Part shown: positions 5,369-12,548 of the stretch, piece by piece
Position numbering within the stretch: position 1 is the first letter of the stretch
Layout: each line of letters begins with the position of its first letter
Source: Candidatus Gastranaerophilales bacterium
GTDB lineage: Bacteria > Cyanobacteriota > Vampirovibrionia > Gastranaerophilales > CAJFVJ01
DNA: 14,276 nt
NCBI GenBank assembly: GCA_028694275.1
Contig: JAQUTS010000029.1
Location: 1 to 14,276 of the forward strand
Direction of reading: 5' to 3'
Made by a program: the position numbers and the translations under genes
The notes under the pieces: generated by a model
Seen by the model: only the letters and a program-made list of their open reading frames with translations
What the model was told of the DNA's origin: nothing
The model's database searches: none

Positions 5369-7734
5369 TAATAGTTGGTGGTGGAGCTGCTGGAGCGAGT
5401 TGTGCTGCAAGGTTAAGACGCCTTGATGAAAATATACAGATTACAATTTTGGAGCGTACAAATGAGATTTCGATAGCAAATTGCGGACTGCCGTATTATT
5501 GCTCCGATGTTATTTCAGACAGAGACAAAATGACTGTTGCGAAGCCTGAATTGTTCAAAAATCTCCTAAATATTGATGTGGATTTTCATTCAGAAGTAAC
5601 ATCAATAAATCGTGAGAAAAAAACGGTTACAATCAATAATGATTATGAAAAGGAATACGACAAACTCGTTTTGGCTTTGGGTGCAAATCCTGTAATTCCA
5701 CCATTGCCGGGTGTTGATGATGCCAAAATTTTCACAGTCAGGACTCTAAAAGATGCTGATAATATCAAAGATCATATTAAAGCTGCAGCTGCTAAAAATA
5801 CTGTTGTTATAGGCGGTGGTTTTATAGGCGTTGAAATGGCTGAGAACTTTGCGCATATGGGGCTGAATACGTCTTTGGTGGAGCTTTCTGATCAGATTCT
5901 CGGGCCATTGGATAAAGATATGTCTATTTTTCTTGAAAATGAAATGAGAGAAAATGGAGTGGCTTTGCATCTTGGATGTGGCGTGAAGGCTTTTGAAAAT
6001 GGGGAAGTTGTTTTGCATAATGAGAAGAGACTTCCTTATGATATTGCTGTTATGGCCATTGGTGTGAGAGCAGAAACAGGTTTGGTTAAAGATGCAGGCC
6101 TGGAAATTGGTGCGACAGGTGCGATTAAGGTTAATGATATGATGCAAACATCAGATCCTGATATTTATGCAGCAGGTGATAGTGTTGAGGTGTTGGATTT
6201 TGTGACAGATTCTGCTTCTGTGATTCCTCTTGCAGGCCCTGCAAACAGGCAAGGAAGAATTATTGCCGATAATATTTGCGGTGGAAATTCGACTTACAAA
6301 AAATCACAAGGGACTGCAGTGGTAAAAGTTTTTGATTTGACAGCGGCTTCTGTTGGAAATAATGAAAAACGTCTACAAAAAATGAATATTCCATACAAAA
6401 AAGTTCACGTGGGCGTGAGCTCTCATGCGGGTTATTATCCAGGGTCTTTTCCTGTTTTAGTTAAACTTATTTTTGGCGAAAACGGTGAGATTTTTGGAGC
6501 TCAAGCTATAGGAGCAGAAGGTGTTGAAAAAAGGATTGATGTCATCGCTTCTGTTATGAGATTGGGTGGGAAAGTGCAGGATTTGGTAGATTCAGAACTT
6601 TCTTACGCGCCGCCTTATTCATCGGCGAAAGATCCCGTTAATATAGTCGGTATGGCTGCTGATAATGTTTTGAAAGGGTATCTCAAACCTGCATTTTATG
6701 AGGATTTAAAAGATGCTTATTTGATTGATGTAAGGGTGCCTGAGGCTTATAATATCAAGACAATGGAAGGTGCTGTCAATATTCCGTCTCATCAAATAAG
6801 AGACAGAATCGCAGAAGTGCCAAAAGACAAAAAAGTTGTGCTTTTTTGTAATAGAGGTTTTAACAGCTATGTTGCTCAAAGAATTTTGGTGCAAAATGGC
6901 TATGATAATGTCTATAGCTTTACAGGCGGGTACAATTATTACAAAGAAATAATAAAAAGTAAGCAAAATTCTTTAGGGCAAATATCATCTCCCATTGCTA
7001 AAGTTTCTTCTGATGTTTCATTAAGGGTGGATGCTTGCGGTATGCAGTGCCCGGGGCCTATTATGAAACTTTCAGAGGTTATCAAATCAGCAAATGATGG
7101 GGATGTTGTTGAAATTTTGACAACAGATTCAGGATTCAAATCTGATGTTGCTGCGTGGAGTGAATCAACAGGTAATACCCTTTTGGGGATTGGTGTTGAA
7201 AATAAAATAATCACTGCCAAAATCCAAAAAGGAACAACCAGCTCTTCTCAAAAGGCAGATGCAAAAGATGCACAGACAATTGTTGTGTTTTCTTCTGATT
7301 TGGATAAGGCAATGGCATCTTTTGTAATTGCAAACGGTGCTTTGGCAGCGGGTAAGGATGTTGTCATGTTCTTTATATTTTGGGGGTTGAATATTTTGCG
7401 CAAACAAGAAAACACCAAAGTCAAAAAATCTTTGATTGATAAAATGTTTGGGCTTATGATGCCAAAAGGCGTTGATGCTTTGACACTGTCCAAGATGAAT
7501 ATGGGAGGGTTTGGCTCTTTGATGATGAAATGGGTTATGAAAAATAAACAGGTCGCATCTTTGCAAGAGCTTGTGGTTTCTGCTCAAAAAAATGGTGCAA
7601 AGTTTATTGCTTGTAACATGTCAATGGATGTGATGGGCATCAAACCCGAAGAACTTATTGACGGTGTTGAAATTGCAGGTGTTGCCAAATACATATCAGA
7701 GAGTTCTAAAGCGACTTCAAATTTATTTATATAG
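5359..7734 (+). CDS. Four-domain CoA-disulfide reductase - rhodanese - TusA - DsrE fusion
   Basis: The 791-residue protein joins four sulfur-handling modules. Residues 1-440 are a CoA-disulfide/persulfide reductase: FAD motif GGGAAG (7-12), single active-site C42 (NCGLPYY), NAD(P)H motif GGGFIGVEMAE (152-162), AAGD (271-274) and SYAPPYSSAKDP near 415-426. Residues 445-535 are a rhodanese domain with C497 in FCNRGFNS. Residues 553-622 are TusA-like, with C560 and the CPxP-type CGMQCPGP (C564). Residues 638-791 are DsrE/DsrF-like with C752. The chain could take sulfane sulfur, reduce CoA or other persulfides, and relay sulfur by persulfide transfer between C497, C564 and C752. Similar multidomain proteins occur in anaerobes, usually named CoA-disulfide reductase. 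GGAGG (5347-5351) lies seven bases before the ATG. It is the second gene after arsR with a ten-base overlap. No membrane segment stands out; it is cytosolic. Domain calls are firm, the relay is inferred. Confidence 0.92.
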   Translation: MRVIIVGGGAAGASCAARLRRLDENIQITILERTNEISIANCGLPYYCSDVISDRDKMTVAKPELFKNLLNIDVDFHSEVTSINREKKTVTINNDYEKEYDKLVLALGANPVIPPLPGVDDAKIFTVRTLKDADNIKDHIKAAAAKNTVVIGGGFIGVEMAENFAHMGLNTSLVELSDQILGPLDKDMSIFLENEMRENGVALHLGCGVKAFENGEVVLHNEKRLPYDIAVMAIGVRAETGLVKDAGLEIGATGAIKVNDMMQTSDPDIYAAGDSVEVLDFVTDSASVIPLAGPANRQGRIIADNICGGNSTYKKSQGTAVVKVFDLTAASVGNNEKRLQKMNIPYKKVHVGVSSHAGYYPGSFPVLVKLIFGENGEIFGAQAIGAEGVEKRIDVIASVMRLGGKVQDLVDSELSYAPPYSSAKDPVNIVGMAADNVLKGYLKPAFYEDLKDAYLIDVRVPEAYNIKTMEGAVNIPSHQIRDRIAEVPKDKKVVLFCNRGFNSYVAQRILVQNGYDNVYSFTGGYNYYKEIIKSKQNSLGQISSPIAKVSSDVSLRVDACGMQCPGPIMKLSEVIKSANDGDVVEILTTDSGFKSDVAAWSESTGNTLLGIGVENKIITAKIQKGTTSSSQKADAKDAQTIVVFSSDLDKAMASFVIANGALAAGKDVVMFFIFWGLNILRKQENTKVKKSLIDKMFGLMMPKGVDALTLSKMNMGGFGSLMMKWVMKNKQVASLQELVVSAQKNGAKFIACNMSMDVMGIKPEELIDGVEIAGVAKYISESSKATSNLFI

Positions 7735-7810
7735 AAGCTATGAGGACTATTGCGGTAATTATTTAGATATATAAATTATTAATTAATATTGCAGCTTAGG
7801 TAAGTTTTCC

Positions 7811-7852
7811 TTTATAAATGAGTGAAATTTATTATAATATATCACCTAGGGG
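7811..7852 (+). promoter_or_regulatory. Candidate promoter and RBS that fix the phosphatase start
   Basis: A perfect TATAAT (7833-7838) follows a weak -35 TTTATA (7811-7816) by 16 bases. Transcription would begin near 7845, followed by AGGGG (7848-7852) seven bases before ATG 7860. The frame is open to an earlier ATG at 7818, but that lies upstream of the predicted transcript start. Confidence 0.5.
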
Positions 7853-7859
7853 AACAGGA

Positions 7860-8534
7860 ATGACTTTTATGAAAAATTCAAATATCATCTACTGCGACTT
7901 TGATGGAACGGTTACTAAAGAAGATTCTGTAAATAAATTTTTGGCTGAGTTCGCTGATACAAGATGGCTTGATATCGAAGAACAATGGGTTCGCGGTGAT
8001 ATCGGTTCAAAAGAGTGCTTGTTCAGGCAAGTTGAGCTATTGCCCGAGTTTTCTTCTTCAGAATTGGATAAGTATGTTGACTCTATCCAAATAGATGAGA
8101 CATTTGTCGATTTTTGTGAAACTATAAAAAAAAATGGATGGGAGCTTGTTATCGTAAGTGACGGCTTTGATTTTTTCATTGAAAGAATCTTGAAAAAATA
8201 TGAGCTTGATGTTCCGTTTTTTGCCAATACTTTGACTCTTCAAGATAAAAAATTGCACATTGATTTTAATTTTTCCGACAGTTTTTGTCCGAGCGCATCG
8301 GGTATGTGCAAGTGTGCAAGAACGACCACGGAGGATTTTTGTTATATAGGTGATGGTTTGTCAGATGTATGTATAGCCGCTAAGGCGAAATTGCTTTTTG
8401 CTAAAAATAGTTTGCAAAAATATTGTGAAAAAGAGGGAATGGACTACGTATCTTTCAATACATTTGAAGATATTCTAGATTACTTTTCTCAAAAAGGAGA
8501 TTTAAATGCAAAATTTAGCTACATTAATAACTGA
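7860..8534 (+). CDS. HAD-IB phosphatase, MtnX-like
   Basis: This 224-residue HAD-superfamily phosphatase shows all four motifs. They are D13FDGT with nucleophile D13 and general acid D15 (motif I), S100 in VSDG (motif II), K151 in the CKCAR stretch (motif III), and GDGLSD with D165 and D169 (motif IV). The helical cap between 20 and 90, with ALLxEE-like acidic helices, is of the C1 type seen in phosphoserine phosphatase and MtnX. MtnX itself acts in methionine salvage, but no other salvage gene is near, so the substrate is open: a small phosphorylated metabolite. The ATG at 7860 is chosen over 7818 because of the promoter and the AGGGG site. Its last 29 bases overlap the aminotransferase gene, implying coupled translation and a shared pathway. 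Confidence 0.85.
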   Translation: MTFMKNSNIIYCDFDGTVTKEDSVNKFLAEFADTRWLDIEEQWVRGDIGSKECLFRQVELLPEFSSSELDKYVDSIQIDETFVDFCETIKKNGWELVIVSDGFDFFIERILKKYELDVPFFANTLTLQDKKLHIDFNFSDSFCPSASGMCKCARTTTEDFCYIGDGLSDVCIAAKAKLLFAKNSLQKYCEKEGMDYVSFNTFEDILDYFSQKGDLNAKFSYINN

Positions 8535-9885
8535 TTCAGAAATAAAAGAATTGGACAGCAAGTATTGTTCATACGGTGATACGGTTCATTATGCTGAGGA
8601 TCCGAAGGTTTTTAGGGATTGTGAAGGGTCGTTTATGATTGATTCACAAGATGTTCCGTATCTGGATTTGCAAATGTGGTATGCTTCTTGCAATTTGGGC
8701 TACAAAAACAAAAGAGTCGCAGATGCTGTTGTTGACCAAATAAACACTATGCCTCAGATTGCATCGAGATTTTTGTATGATTATAAGGTTTTGCTTTCAG
8801 AAAAAATCGCTAAGGCTAATGAAAAAAGATTCGGATTGAAAGGCCGTGTACATTTCAATGTCGGCGGGGCTCAGGCAAATGAAGACGCTCTTAAGCTTGT
8901 GCGTAATTTTACGGGCAAAAATCTCATGTTCGCTTTTATGGGGGGCTATCATGGGCGTACTATCGGTACTTCAGCTATTACATCGAGCTTTCGTTATCGT
9001 GAGCATTTTGGACATTTTGGAGATAGGGCTCATTTTGTACCTTTCCCATATTGTTATAGATGTCATTATGGAAAGAATTGTGAAAACTGTGATTTTTATT
9101 GTGTAAAACAATTCGAAAAAAACTTTGACAGCGAATATAAATCATTCTATGACCCTTCAACAGGCAAGTGCGAGTACGTGGCTTTTGTTGCAGAGCCTTT
9201 GCAAGGCACGGGTGGTTACATTGTTCCGCCAAAAGGGTATTTCAAAGAGCTTAAAAAGGTTCTTGATAAATACGGTATTTTATTCGTTGCGGATGAAGTC
9301 CAAATGGGGTTTTATCGTACGGGTAAATTATGGTCTATTGAACATTTTGGCGTTGAGCCAGATGTTATTACTTTTGGAAAATCTTTGACTAATGGATTGA
9401 ACCCTTTGGCGGGGCTATGGGCTAAAGAAGAAATGATTAATCCTGATATTTGGCCTGCCGGAAGAACCCACTCCACCTACTCGTCAAACCCCATAGGCAC
9501 TCGCGCCGGGTATGAGGTTATGAGTATTTTAGAAGAGGGTGATTTTGAAACTTCTATCCCTGAAAAAGGAGCAAAATTCCTTGAGGGTTTACAATATTTG
9601 AAGGCAAAATATCCTAAAATCGGAAATGTTGACGGCCTTGGGTTGGCTTTAAGGATAGAATGTACAGAAGATGACGGCTATACTCCTAATAAGCAGCTTT
9701 GTGATTCTGTTATAGATGAAGGCCTAAAAGGCGATTTGAATTATAATGGCCAAAAATGCGGTATTGTGTTGAATAACGGTGGATATTACAAAAACGTCAT
9801 AACCCTTGTCCCTGCTGTTACAATTACCAATGAAGAAATTGAAATGGCCATTGATTTGTTAGACCAGCTTTTTGCGAGGTTTTAG
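8506..9885 (+). CDS. Class III (fold type I) PLP aminotransferase with a cysteine cluster
   Basis: The 459-residue enzyme has the class III signature. PLP-phosphate site GGAQANEDA (120-128), ring-stacking GGYHGRT (146-152), E230 in AEPLQG, D263 in VADEVQMG, the Schiff-base lysine K292 (TFGKSLTNG) and T322 in THSTYSSNP are all present. Relatives with an omega-amino or acetylornithine-like substrate include GABA and diaminobutyrate transaminases; the exact substrate cannot be read here. An insertion at 180-200 carries C183xxC186, C192xxC195 and C199. The first CxxC corresponds to the motif that holds a [2Fe-2S] cluster in mammalian GABA transaminase; the extra three cysteines are unusual. GGAG (8496-8499) sits six bases before the ATG, and the gene overlaps the phosphatase by 29 bases. 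The hydrolase gene starts two bases after its stop. Confidence 0.9.
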   Translation: MQNLATLITDSEIKELDSKYCSYGDTVHYAEDPKVFRDCEGSFMIDSQDVPYLDLQMWYASCNLGYKNKRVADAVVDQINTMPQIASRFLYDYKVLLSEKIAKANEKRFGLKGRVHFNVGGAQANEDALKLVRNFTGKNLMFAFMGGYHGRTIGTSAITSSFRYREHFGHFGDRAHFVPFPYCYRCHYGKNCENCDFYCVKQFEKNFDSEYKSFYDPSTGKCEYVAFVAEPLQGTGGYIVPPKGYFKELKKVLDKYGILFVADEVQMGFYRTGKLWSIEHFGVEPDVITFGKSLTNGLNPLAGLWAKEEMINPDIWPAGRTHSTYSSNPIGTRAGYEVMSILEEGDFETSIPEKGAKFLEGLQYLKAKYPKIGNVDGLGLALRIECTEDDGYTPNKQLCDSVIDEGLKGDLNYNGQKCGIVLNNGGYYKNVITLVPAVTITNEEIEMAIDLLDQLFARF

Positions 9886-9887
9886 CT

Positions 9888-10718
9888 TTGTCCTCTGTAC
9901 TTGATTTTGAACTTAAACATCCAAATAACCCAGGACGTGCTGTTTTGTTGTTTCATGGTATGACAGGCAGCCCTTTTGAGATGAAAAAATATGCCAAACA
10001 TCTTTTTCAAAACGGGTATGACGTTTATGGGTACTGTTTGCCCGGGCATGGTGATCATCCGCAAGATATTTATAGTGTTTCTTGGCAGGATTGGATTAGT
10101 TTTTCGGAAGAAAAATATACGGCACTTCGTTCGAAATACGATGATTTTTTCCTTGGCGGTTTGTGTTTGGGTGCTGTTATTGCTTTAAATTTGGCACAGA
10201 ACCATAAAGATATTACAGGGCTTATCGGTTTGTCTACCACTTTGTATTTGGATGGATGGACAATTCCTTGGTATTACAATTCTATGATAGGAATCGCTTT
10301 ACATACTATTTTGCGCTATTACTATACTTTTCCCGAGCGTGAACCTTATGGAATTAAAAACGAAATTATTCGCAGAAAAATGTCTTCTTTGATGAAAAAA
10401 AACACGGTTGCTATGGATAATTATCCTATGAGTTGTATCTATGAGCTTTTGAAACTCTCTGAAGTTACAAGAAAAAACATTGATAAAGTTGATTTGCCTG
10501 TTTTGTTGATTCATTCCGTTGAGGATGATTTAACCAGTGACAAAAGTGCCAAATTTGTATATGATAATATTTCATCTGTTCAAAAAGAAATGATCCTTTT
10601 GGATAATAGTTATCATCTTGTCATTTATGACAACGAAAAAGAGCTTGTTTTTAATAAATCGGTCGAATTTTTGAATAGTTTATCTAAAGAAGAACAACTG
10701 CAAGAGGTGTCAGGTTGA
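9888..10718 (+). CDS. Alpha/beta-hydrolase with Cys at the nucleophile position
   Basis: The 276-residue protein resembles small carboxylesterases and monoacylglycerol lipases. HGMTGSPFEMK (23-33) is the oxyanion-hole region, LPGHGDHP (51-58) follows, the nucleophile elbow is GLCLGA (91-96), an acidic residue lies in SVEDDLTS (D213 or D214), and H243 is in SYHLVIYD. The elbow has C93 (codon TGT) where serine is usual, giving a possible Cys-His-Asp triad as in dienelactone hydrolase, or a thioesterase or acyltransferase. It starts at TTG 9888: AGGT is seven bases upstream and the first ATG falls inside the oxyanion motif. It follows the aminotransferase stop by two bases and overlaps the next gene by four (TTGA). 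There is no signal peptide, so it should be intracellular. Substrate unknown. Confidence 0.85.
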   Translation: MSSVLDFELKHPNNPGRAVLLFHGMTGSPFEMKKYAKHLFQNGYDVYGYCLPGHGDHPQDIYSVSWQDWISFSEEKYTALRSKYDDFFLGGLCLGAVIALNLAQNHKDITGLIGLSTTLYLDGWTIPWYYNSMIGIALHTILRYYYTFPEREPYGIKNEIIRRKMSSLMKKNTVAMDNYPMSCIYELLKLSEVTRKNIDKVDLPVLLIHSVEDDLTSDKSAKFVYDNISSVQKEMILLDNSYHLVIYDNEKELVFNKSVEFLNSLSKEEQLQEVSG

Positions 10719-11062
10719 TTTTATCATTATATTTATTTTTGGCTGTAAACTTAATATTTATAATCTCTTTTGCTCTTGGCAAATGGGTTGTTTTCAAGAT
10801 AAAAGGGTACCCTAATCTTATTGCAGGTTATGCTCTTTATTTGGGTGTGCTTTTTGTTGTTTATTTTTTTAGTATTTTGGCAGTTGTGACTTCATATACA
10901 TTGGTGCATCGCTATTTGGCAATTTTGCTTTTGTTGTTTATCTTTTTTCCTTTTTGGATTGGAGAAAAAGCTACCTATAAAAAACTCGATTTATACTCTT
11001 CAATACAGCTTTTGTTTTTGGTTTTGAGTTTTATTTTTGGGATTTATCTTCTCAAATTTTAG
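10715..11062 (+). CDS. Four-helix integral membrane protein of unknown function
   Basis: A 115-residue, very hydrophobic protein with about four membrane helices: roughly residues 2-24, 36-60, 64-84 and 95-113, separated by short basic loops (KIKGY, HR, GEKATYKK). It has no cysteine or obvious catalytic motif. It starts at TTG 10715, since no in-frame ATG exists; AGAGGTG lies five bases upstream and the start overlaps the hydrolase stop as TTGA. Tight coupling suggests that it works with the preceding enzymes, for example as a membrane anchor or exporter part, but this is only context. I do not recognise the family. Confidence 0.75.
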   Translation: MILSLYLFLAVNLIFIISFALGKWVVFKIKGYPNLIAGYALYLGVLFVVYFFSILAVVTSYTLVHRYLAILLLLFIFFPFWIGEKATYKKLDLYSSIQLLFLVLSFIFGIYLLKF

Positions 11063-11079
11063 TTAGTGCTAAAATTGAG
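11051..11079 (+). terminator. Weak hairpin between the membrane-protein and ATP-grasp genes
   Basis: CTCAAATTTTAG (11051-11062) pairs with CTAAAATTGAG (11069-11079), 11 pairs with one bulged A and a six-base loop, spanning the stop codon of the membrane-protein gene. The next T run (11089-11093) is about ten bases away, so termination would be weak. It may partly separate the last gene from the unit or stabilise the upstream message. Confidence 0.4.
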
Positions 11080-11111
11080 ATGTGTTAATTTTTAAGTGAA
11101 ATCAGGTATTT

Positions 11112-12077
11112 ATGCGTAAAATATTATTTGTCATTGATAGAATCGAACTTAAATATTTTGAGTTTAATGATCTTGTGACCAATTTTTGGATAATAAAAGA
11201 ATTTTTGGATAAGGGCGATAAGGTTAGTATTTGTACTATTGATCATCTTATGATTAAGGACTCTAATGCTTATGCGATGGCTTTTGAGACTTTTTGTGAG
11301 GATAATGATATCAAATATGACAAAGAGCAAAATCAGGTTTTGATAAACGATTTTGATATGGTTATTTTTAGGCCTGATCCTCCTGTGGACATGGATTATA
11401 TTGAAGCTACTTATGTTTTTGATTTTGTTGACGAGTCCAAAACAGTTTTGATAAACAATCCAAAGGCGATAAGAAATTTCAACGAAAAGCTTCATATAAC
11501 GTATTTCCCGGAGTTTACGCCTCCAAATATTGTAACAGCAGATAAAGACGCTATAAGCGAATTTTTGGCCAAACACCCTCAGGCTGTGATTAAACCCTTG
11601 AATAGGTGTTTTGGCAGCGGTGTGTTTTTCTTGGATAAAGATGATATCAATCTCAATACCATTATCTCAACTGCGACTAACGGCGGACAAAATCTCGTTA
11701 TGGTGCAAAAATACCTCAAAGGTGCCACCAAAGGAGATAAAAGGGTGCTTGTTTTGGGAGATCAGGTTATGGATGAATGTGTAAGTAAAATTCCTTTGGG
11801 CAATGATTTCAAATTCTCTGTTCATAGCGATGAATACCTAAAATCCGCCAAGCTTTCTGAAAATGAGAGATTTTTGGCCTTAAAAGTTGCCCAAAAACTC
11901 AATGTAATGGGTCTTTATATGGTTGGGTTGGATTTGTTGGATGAAAAAATAATCGAGATAAACATTACAAGCCCGTGTTATTTTATCAGGGAAATAAACA
12001 ACCTTTACGGGGTCAAATTTGAGGACAAAGTTATGAGCTTTTTGGAGTCCAAGTTTTTAGATAAGGTTTTGTGCTGA
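11112..12077 (+). CDS. Glutathione-synthetase-like ATP-grasp ligase, specificity uncertain
   Basis: This 321-residue protein aligns over its length with bacterial GshB: an N-terminal domain starting MRKILFVIDRIE, RPDPPVDMDYIEATYV (87-102), NNPKAIRNFNEKL (115-127), K161-P-L, DKRVLVL (209-215), VGLDLL (271-276) with D273, and E282/N284 in EINITSP. These supply ATP and Mg binding. Two substrate-side elements differ from GshB as I recall it. The GMGG-containing loop after KPLD is replaced by KPLNRCFGSG (161-170), and the RGN-AxGG segment is replaced by FKFSVHSDEYLKS (233-245). One extra residue sits in the SPxCIREI motif (SPCYFIREI). No gshA partner is in the window. It probably joins an amino acid to a carboxylate, but glutathione may not be the product. 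AGG lies five bases before the ATG, 49 bases after the membrane-protein gene. Confidence 0.8.
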   Translation: MRKILFVIDRIELKYFEFNDLVTNFWIIKEFLDKGDKVSICTIDHLMIKDSNAYAMAFETFCEDNDIKYDKEQNQVLINDFDMVIFRPDPPVDMDYIEATYVFDFVDESKTVLINNPKAIRNFNEKLHITYFPEFTPPNIVTADKDAISEFLAKHPQAVIKPLNRCFGSGVFFLDKDDINLNTIISTATNGGQNLVMVQKYLKGATKGDKRVLVLGDQVMDECVSKIPLGNDFKFSVHSDEYLKSAKLSENERFLALKVAQKLNVMGLYMVGLDLLDEKIIEINITSPCYFIREINNLYGVKFEDKVMSFLESKFLDKVLC

Positions 12078-12123
12078 TTTATTTTAACACTATTGACTAA
12101 AAACAAATTTTGTAAGTTAATGA

Positions 12124-12132
12124 TGTTATAAT
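12124..12132 (+). promoter_or_regulatory. Extended -10 promoter of the thiS leader
   Basis: TGTTATAAT is a perfect extended -10 element; no good -35 is at the right distance (TTGACT at 12093 is 28 bases away). Transcription would begin near 12139 and leave a leader of about 200 bases before thiS. Confidence 0.6.
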
Positions 12133-12176
12133 TTTACGGCAAGCCGAAATTTTTCAGGATAGCAAAAAGGCGGGTA

Positions 12177-12239
12177 ATGAATAATTCCAAATTGACCAAT
12201 CAAATATTGATGTGCCCTATGTATTATAGAGAACTCTGA
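12177..12239 (+). CDS. Putative leader peptide with Met-Cys-Pro-Met (20 residues)
   Basis: ATG 12177 opens a 20-codon frame ending in TGA (12237-12239), with AAGGCGGG (12167-12174) as ribosome-binding site; its AAGG is six bases from the ATG. Residues 12-15 are Met-Cys-Pro-Met, followed by two Tyr. The codons 12210-12221 coincide with the first arm of a hairpin, and the stop lies four bases before the second arm, the geometry of amino-acid-operon leader peptides. Its product probably has no function of its own; its translation would report Met/Cys tRNA charging. Confidence 0.55.
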   Translation: MNNSKLTNQILMCPMYYREL

Positions 12240-12279
12240 AATCATAGGCAGATATTGTATTATATATTTTGAGTAAAAG

Positions 12280-12320
12280 CCTGTTGATTTCTGAGATATA
12301 ATCTGAACAACGGGTTTTTA
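12280..12320 (+). terminator. Intrinsic terminator (attenuator) before thiS
   Basis: CCTGTTG (12280-12286) pairs with CAACGGG (12308-12314), with one G-U pair. An inner AGAT/ATCT stem follows, and the structure is trailed by TTTTTA. It lies 22 bases before thiS, so it would end transcription in the leader unless the antiterminator forms. Confidence 0.7.
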
Positions 12321-12341
12321 AATTATAAATAGAGGTGAAAA

Positions 12342-12548
12342 ATGAGTACCAAAATTACAATTAACGGAAAAGAAAAAGAAATTTCGGCAAATTCAACAGT
12401 CGCTGATATGCTAAATGAGCTTGAAGTGACAGGAAGTATGTTTGTTGTCGAAAAAAATCTCAAAATAGTTGATAAAGAAGATTATTCAGCAACACAAGTG
12501 CAAGATGGCGATGTTATTGAGCTTGTCGGATTTTTTGGAGGGGGCTAG
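12342..12548 (+). CDS. thiS: ThiS/MoaD-family sulfur-carrier protein
   Basis: A 68-residue ubiquitin-fold protein starting MSTKITINGKEKEI and ending VGFFGGG, with an exposed C-terminal Gly-Gly. In this family the terminal Gly is adenylated and turned into a thiocarboxylate that donates sulfur. The sequence is close to Bacillus-type ThiS, which ends in FVGGG, but no thiG, thiF or other thiamine gene is near. Instead it is followed at once by an MnmA-like gene and metY. That context suggests it serves as sulfur donor for homocysteine synthesis, as described for the ThiS-like HcyS with MetY in Wolinella, or for tRNA thiolation. GAGGTG precedes the ATG. The codons for the terminal glycines contain the next gene's Shine-Dalgarno sequence. 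The symbol marks family, not pathway. Confidence 0.88.
   Translation: MSTKITINGKEKEISANSTVADMLNELEVTGSMFVVEKNLKIVDKEDYSATQVQDGDVIELVGFFGGG

Larger units (their letters stand above)
12139..12341 (+). promoter_or_regulatory. Ribosome-mediated attenuator leader of the thiS-mnmA-like-metY unit
   Basis: Three mutually exclusive pairings can be drawn. Arm 1 (12216-12221, CCTATG) pairs with arm 2 (12243-12248, CATAGG), extended by G12214-C12249. Arm 2 (12244-12249, ATAGGC) can instead pair with arm 3 (12279-12284, GCCTGT). Arm 3 (12280-12286) can pair with arm 4 (12308-12314) to form the terminator. The leader ORF has Met and Cys codons in arm 1 and its stop just before arm 2. A ribosome stalled on those codons would free arm 2 to sequester arm 3 and allow readthrough; one reaching the stop would cover arm 2 and let the terminator form. 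A further small hairpin (12144-12158) precedes the leader ORF. I find no match to riboswitch cores I know (SAM, TPP, cobalamin, T-box). Confidence 0.6.

Noticed and set aside
7756..7781. AT-only hairpin after the CoADR fusion gene
   Set aside because: Stem is entirely A-T with one mismatch and no U tract; such structures are expected by chance in sequence this AT-rich.
7818..7859. N-terminal extension of the HAD phosphatase by 14 residues
   Set aside because: The earlier ATG precedes a TATAAT promoter element and has no RBS; ATG 7860 has AGGGG seven bases upstream.
12284..12302. TATAAT at 12297-12302 as a second promoter for thiS
   Set aside because: No -35 at a suitable distance (TTGATT is only seven bases away, TTGAGT 22), and the bases are part of the terminator hairpin; it cannot be excluded but is weaker than the 12124 promoter.
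12139..12320. Known riboswitch or 6S-type RNA in the thiS leader
   Set aside because: I could not find core sequences of SAM, TPP, cobalamin, T-box or c-di-GMP elements; the leader-peptide attenuator explains the structure better. A covariance-model search would settle it.
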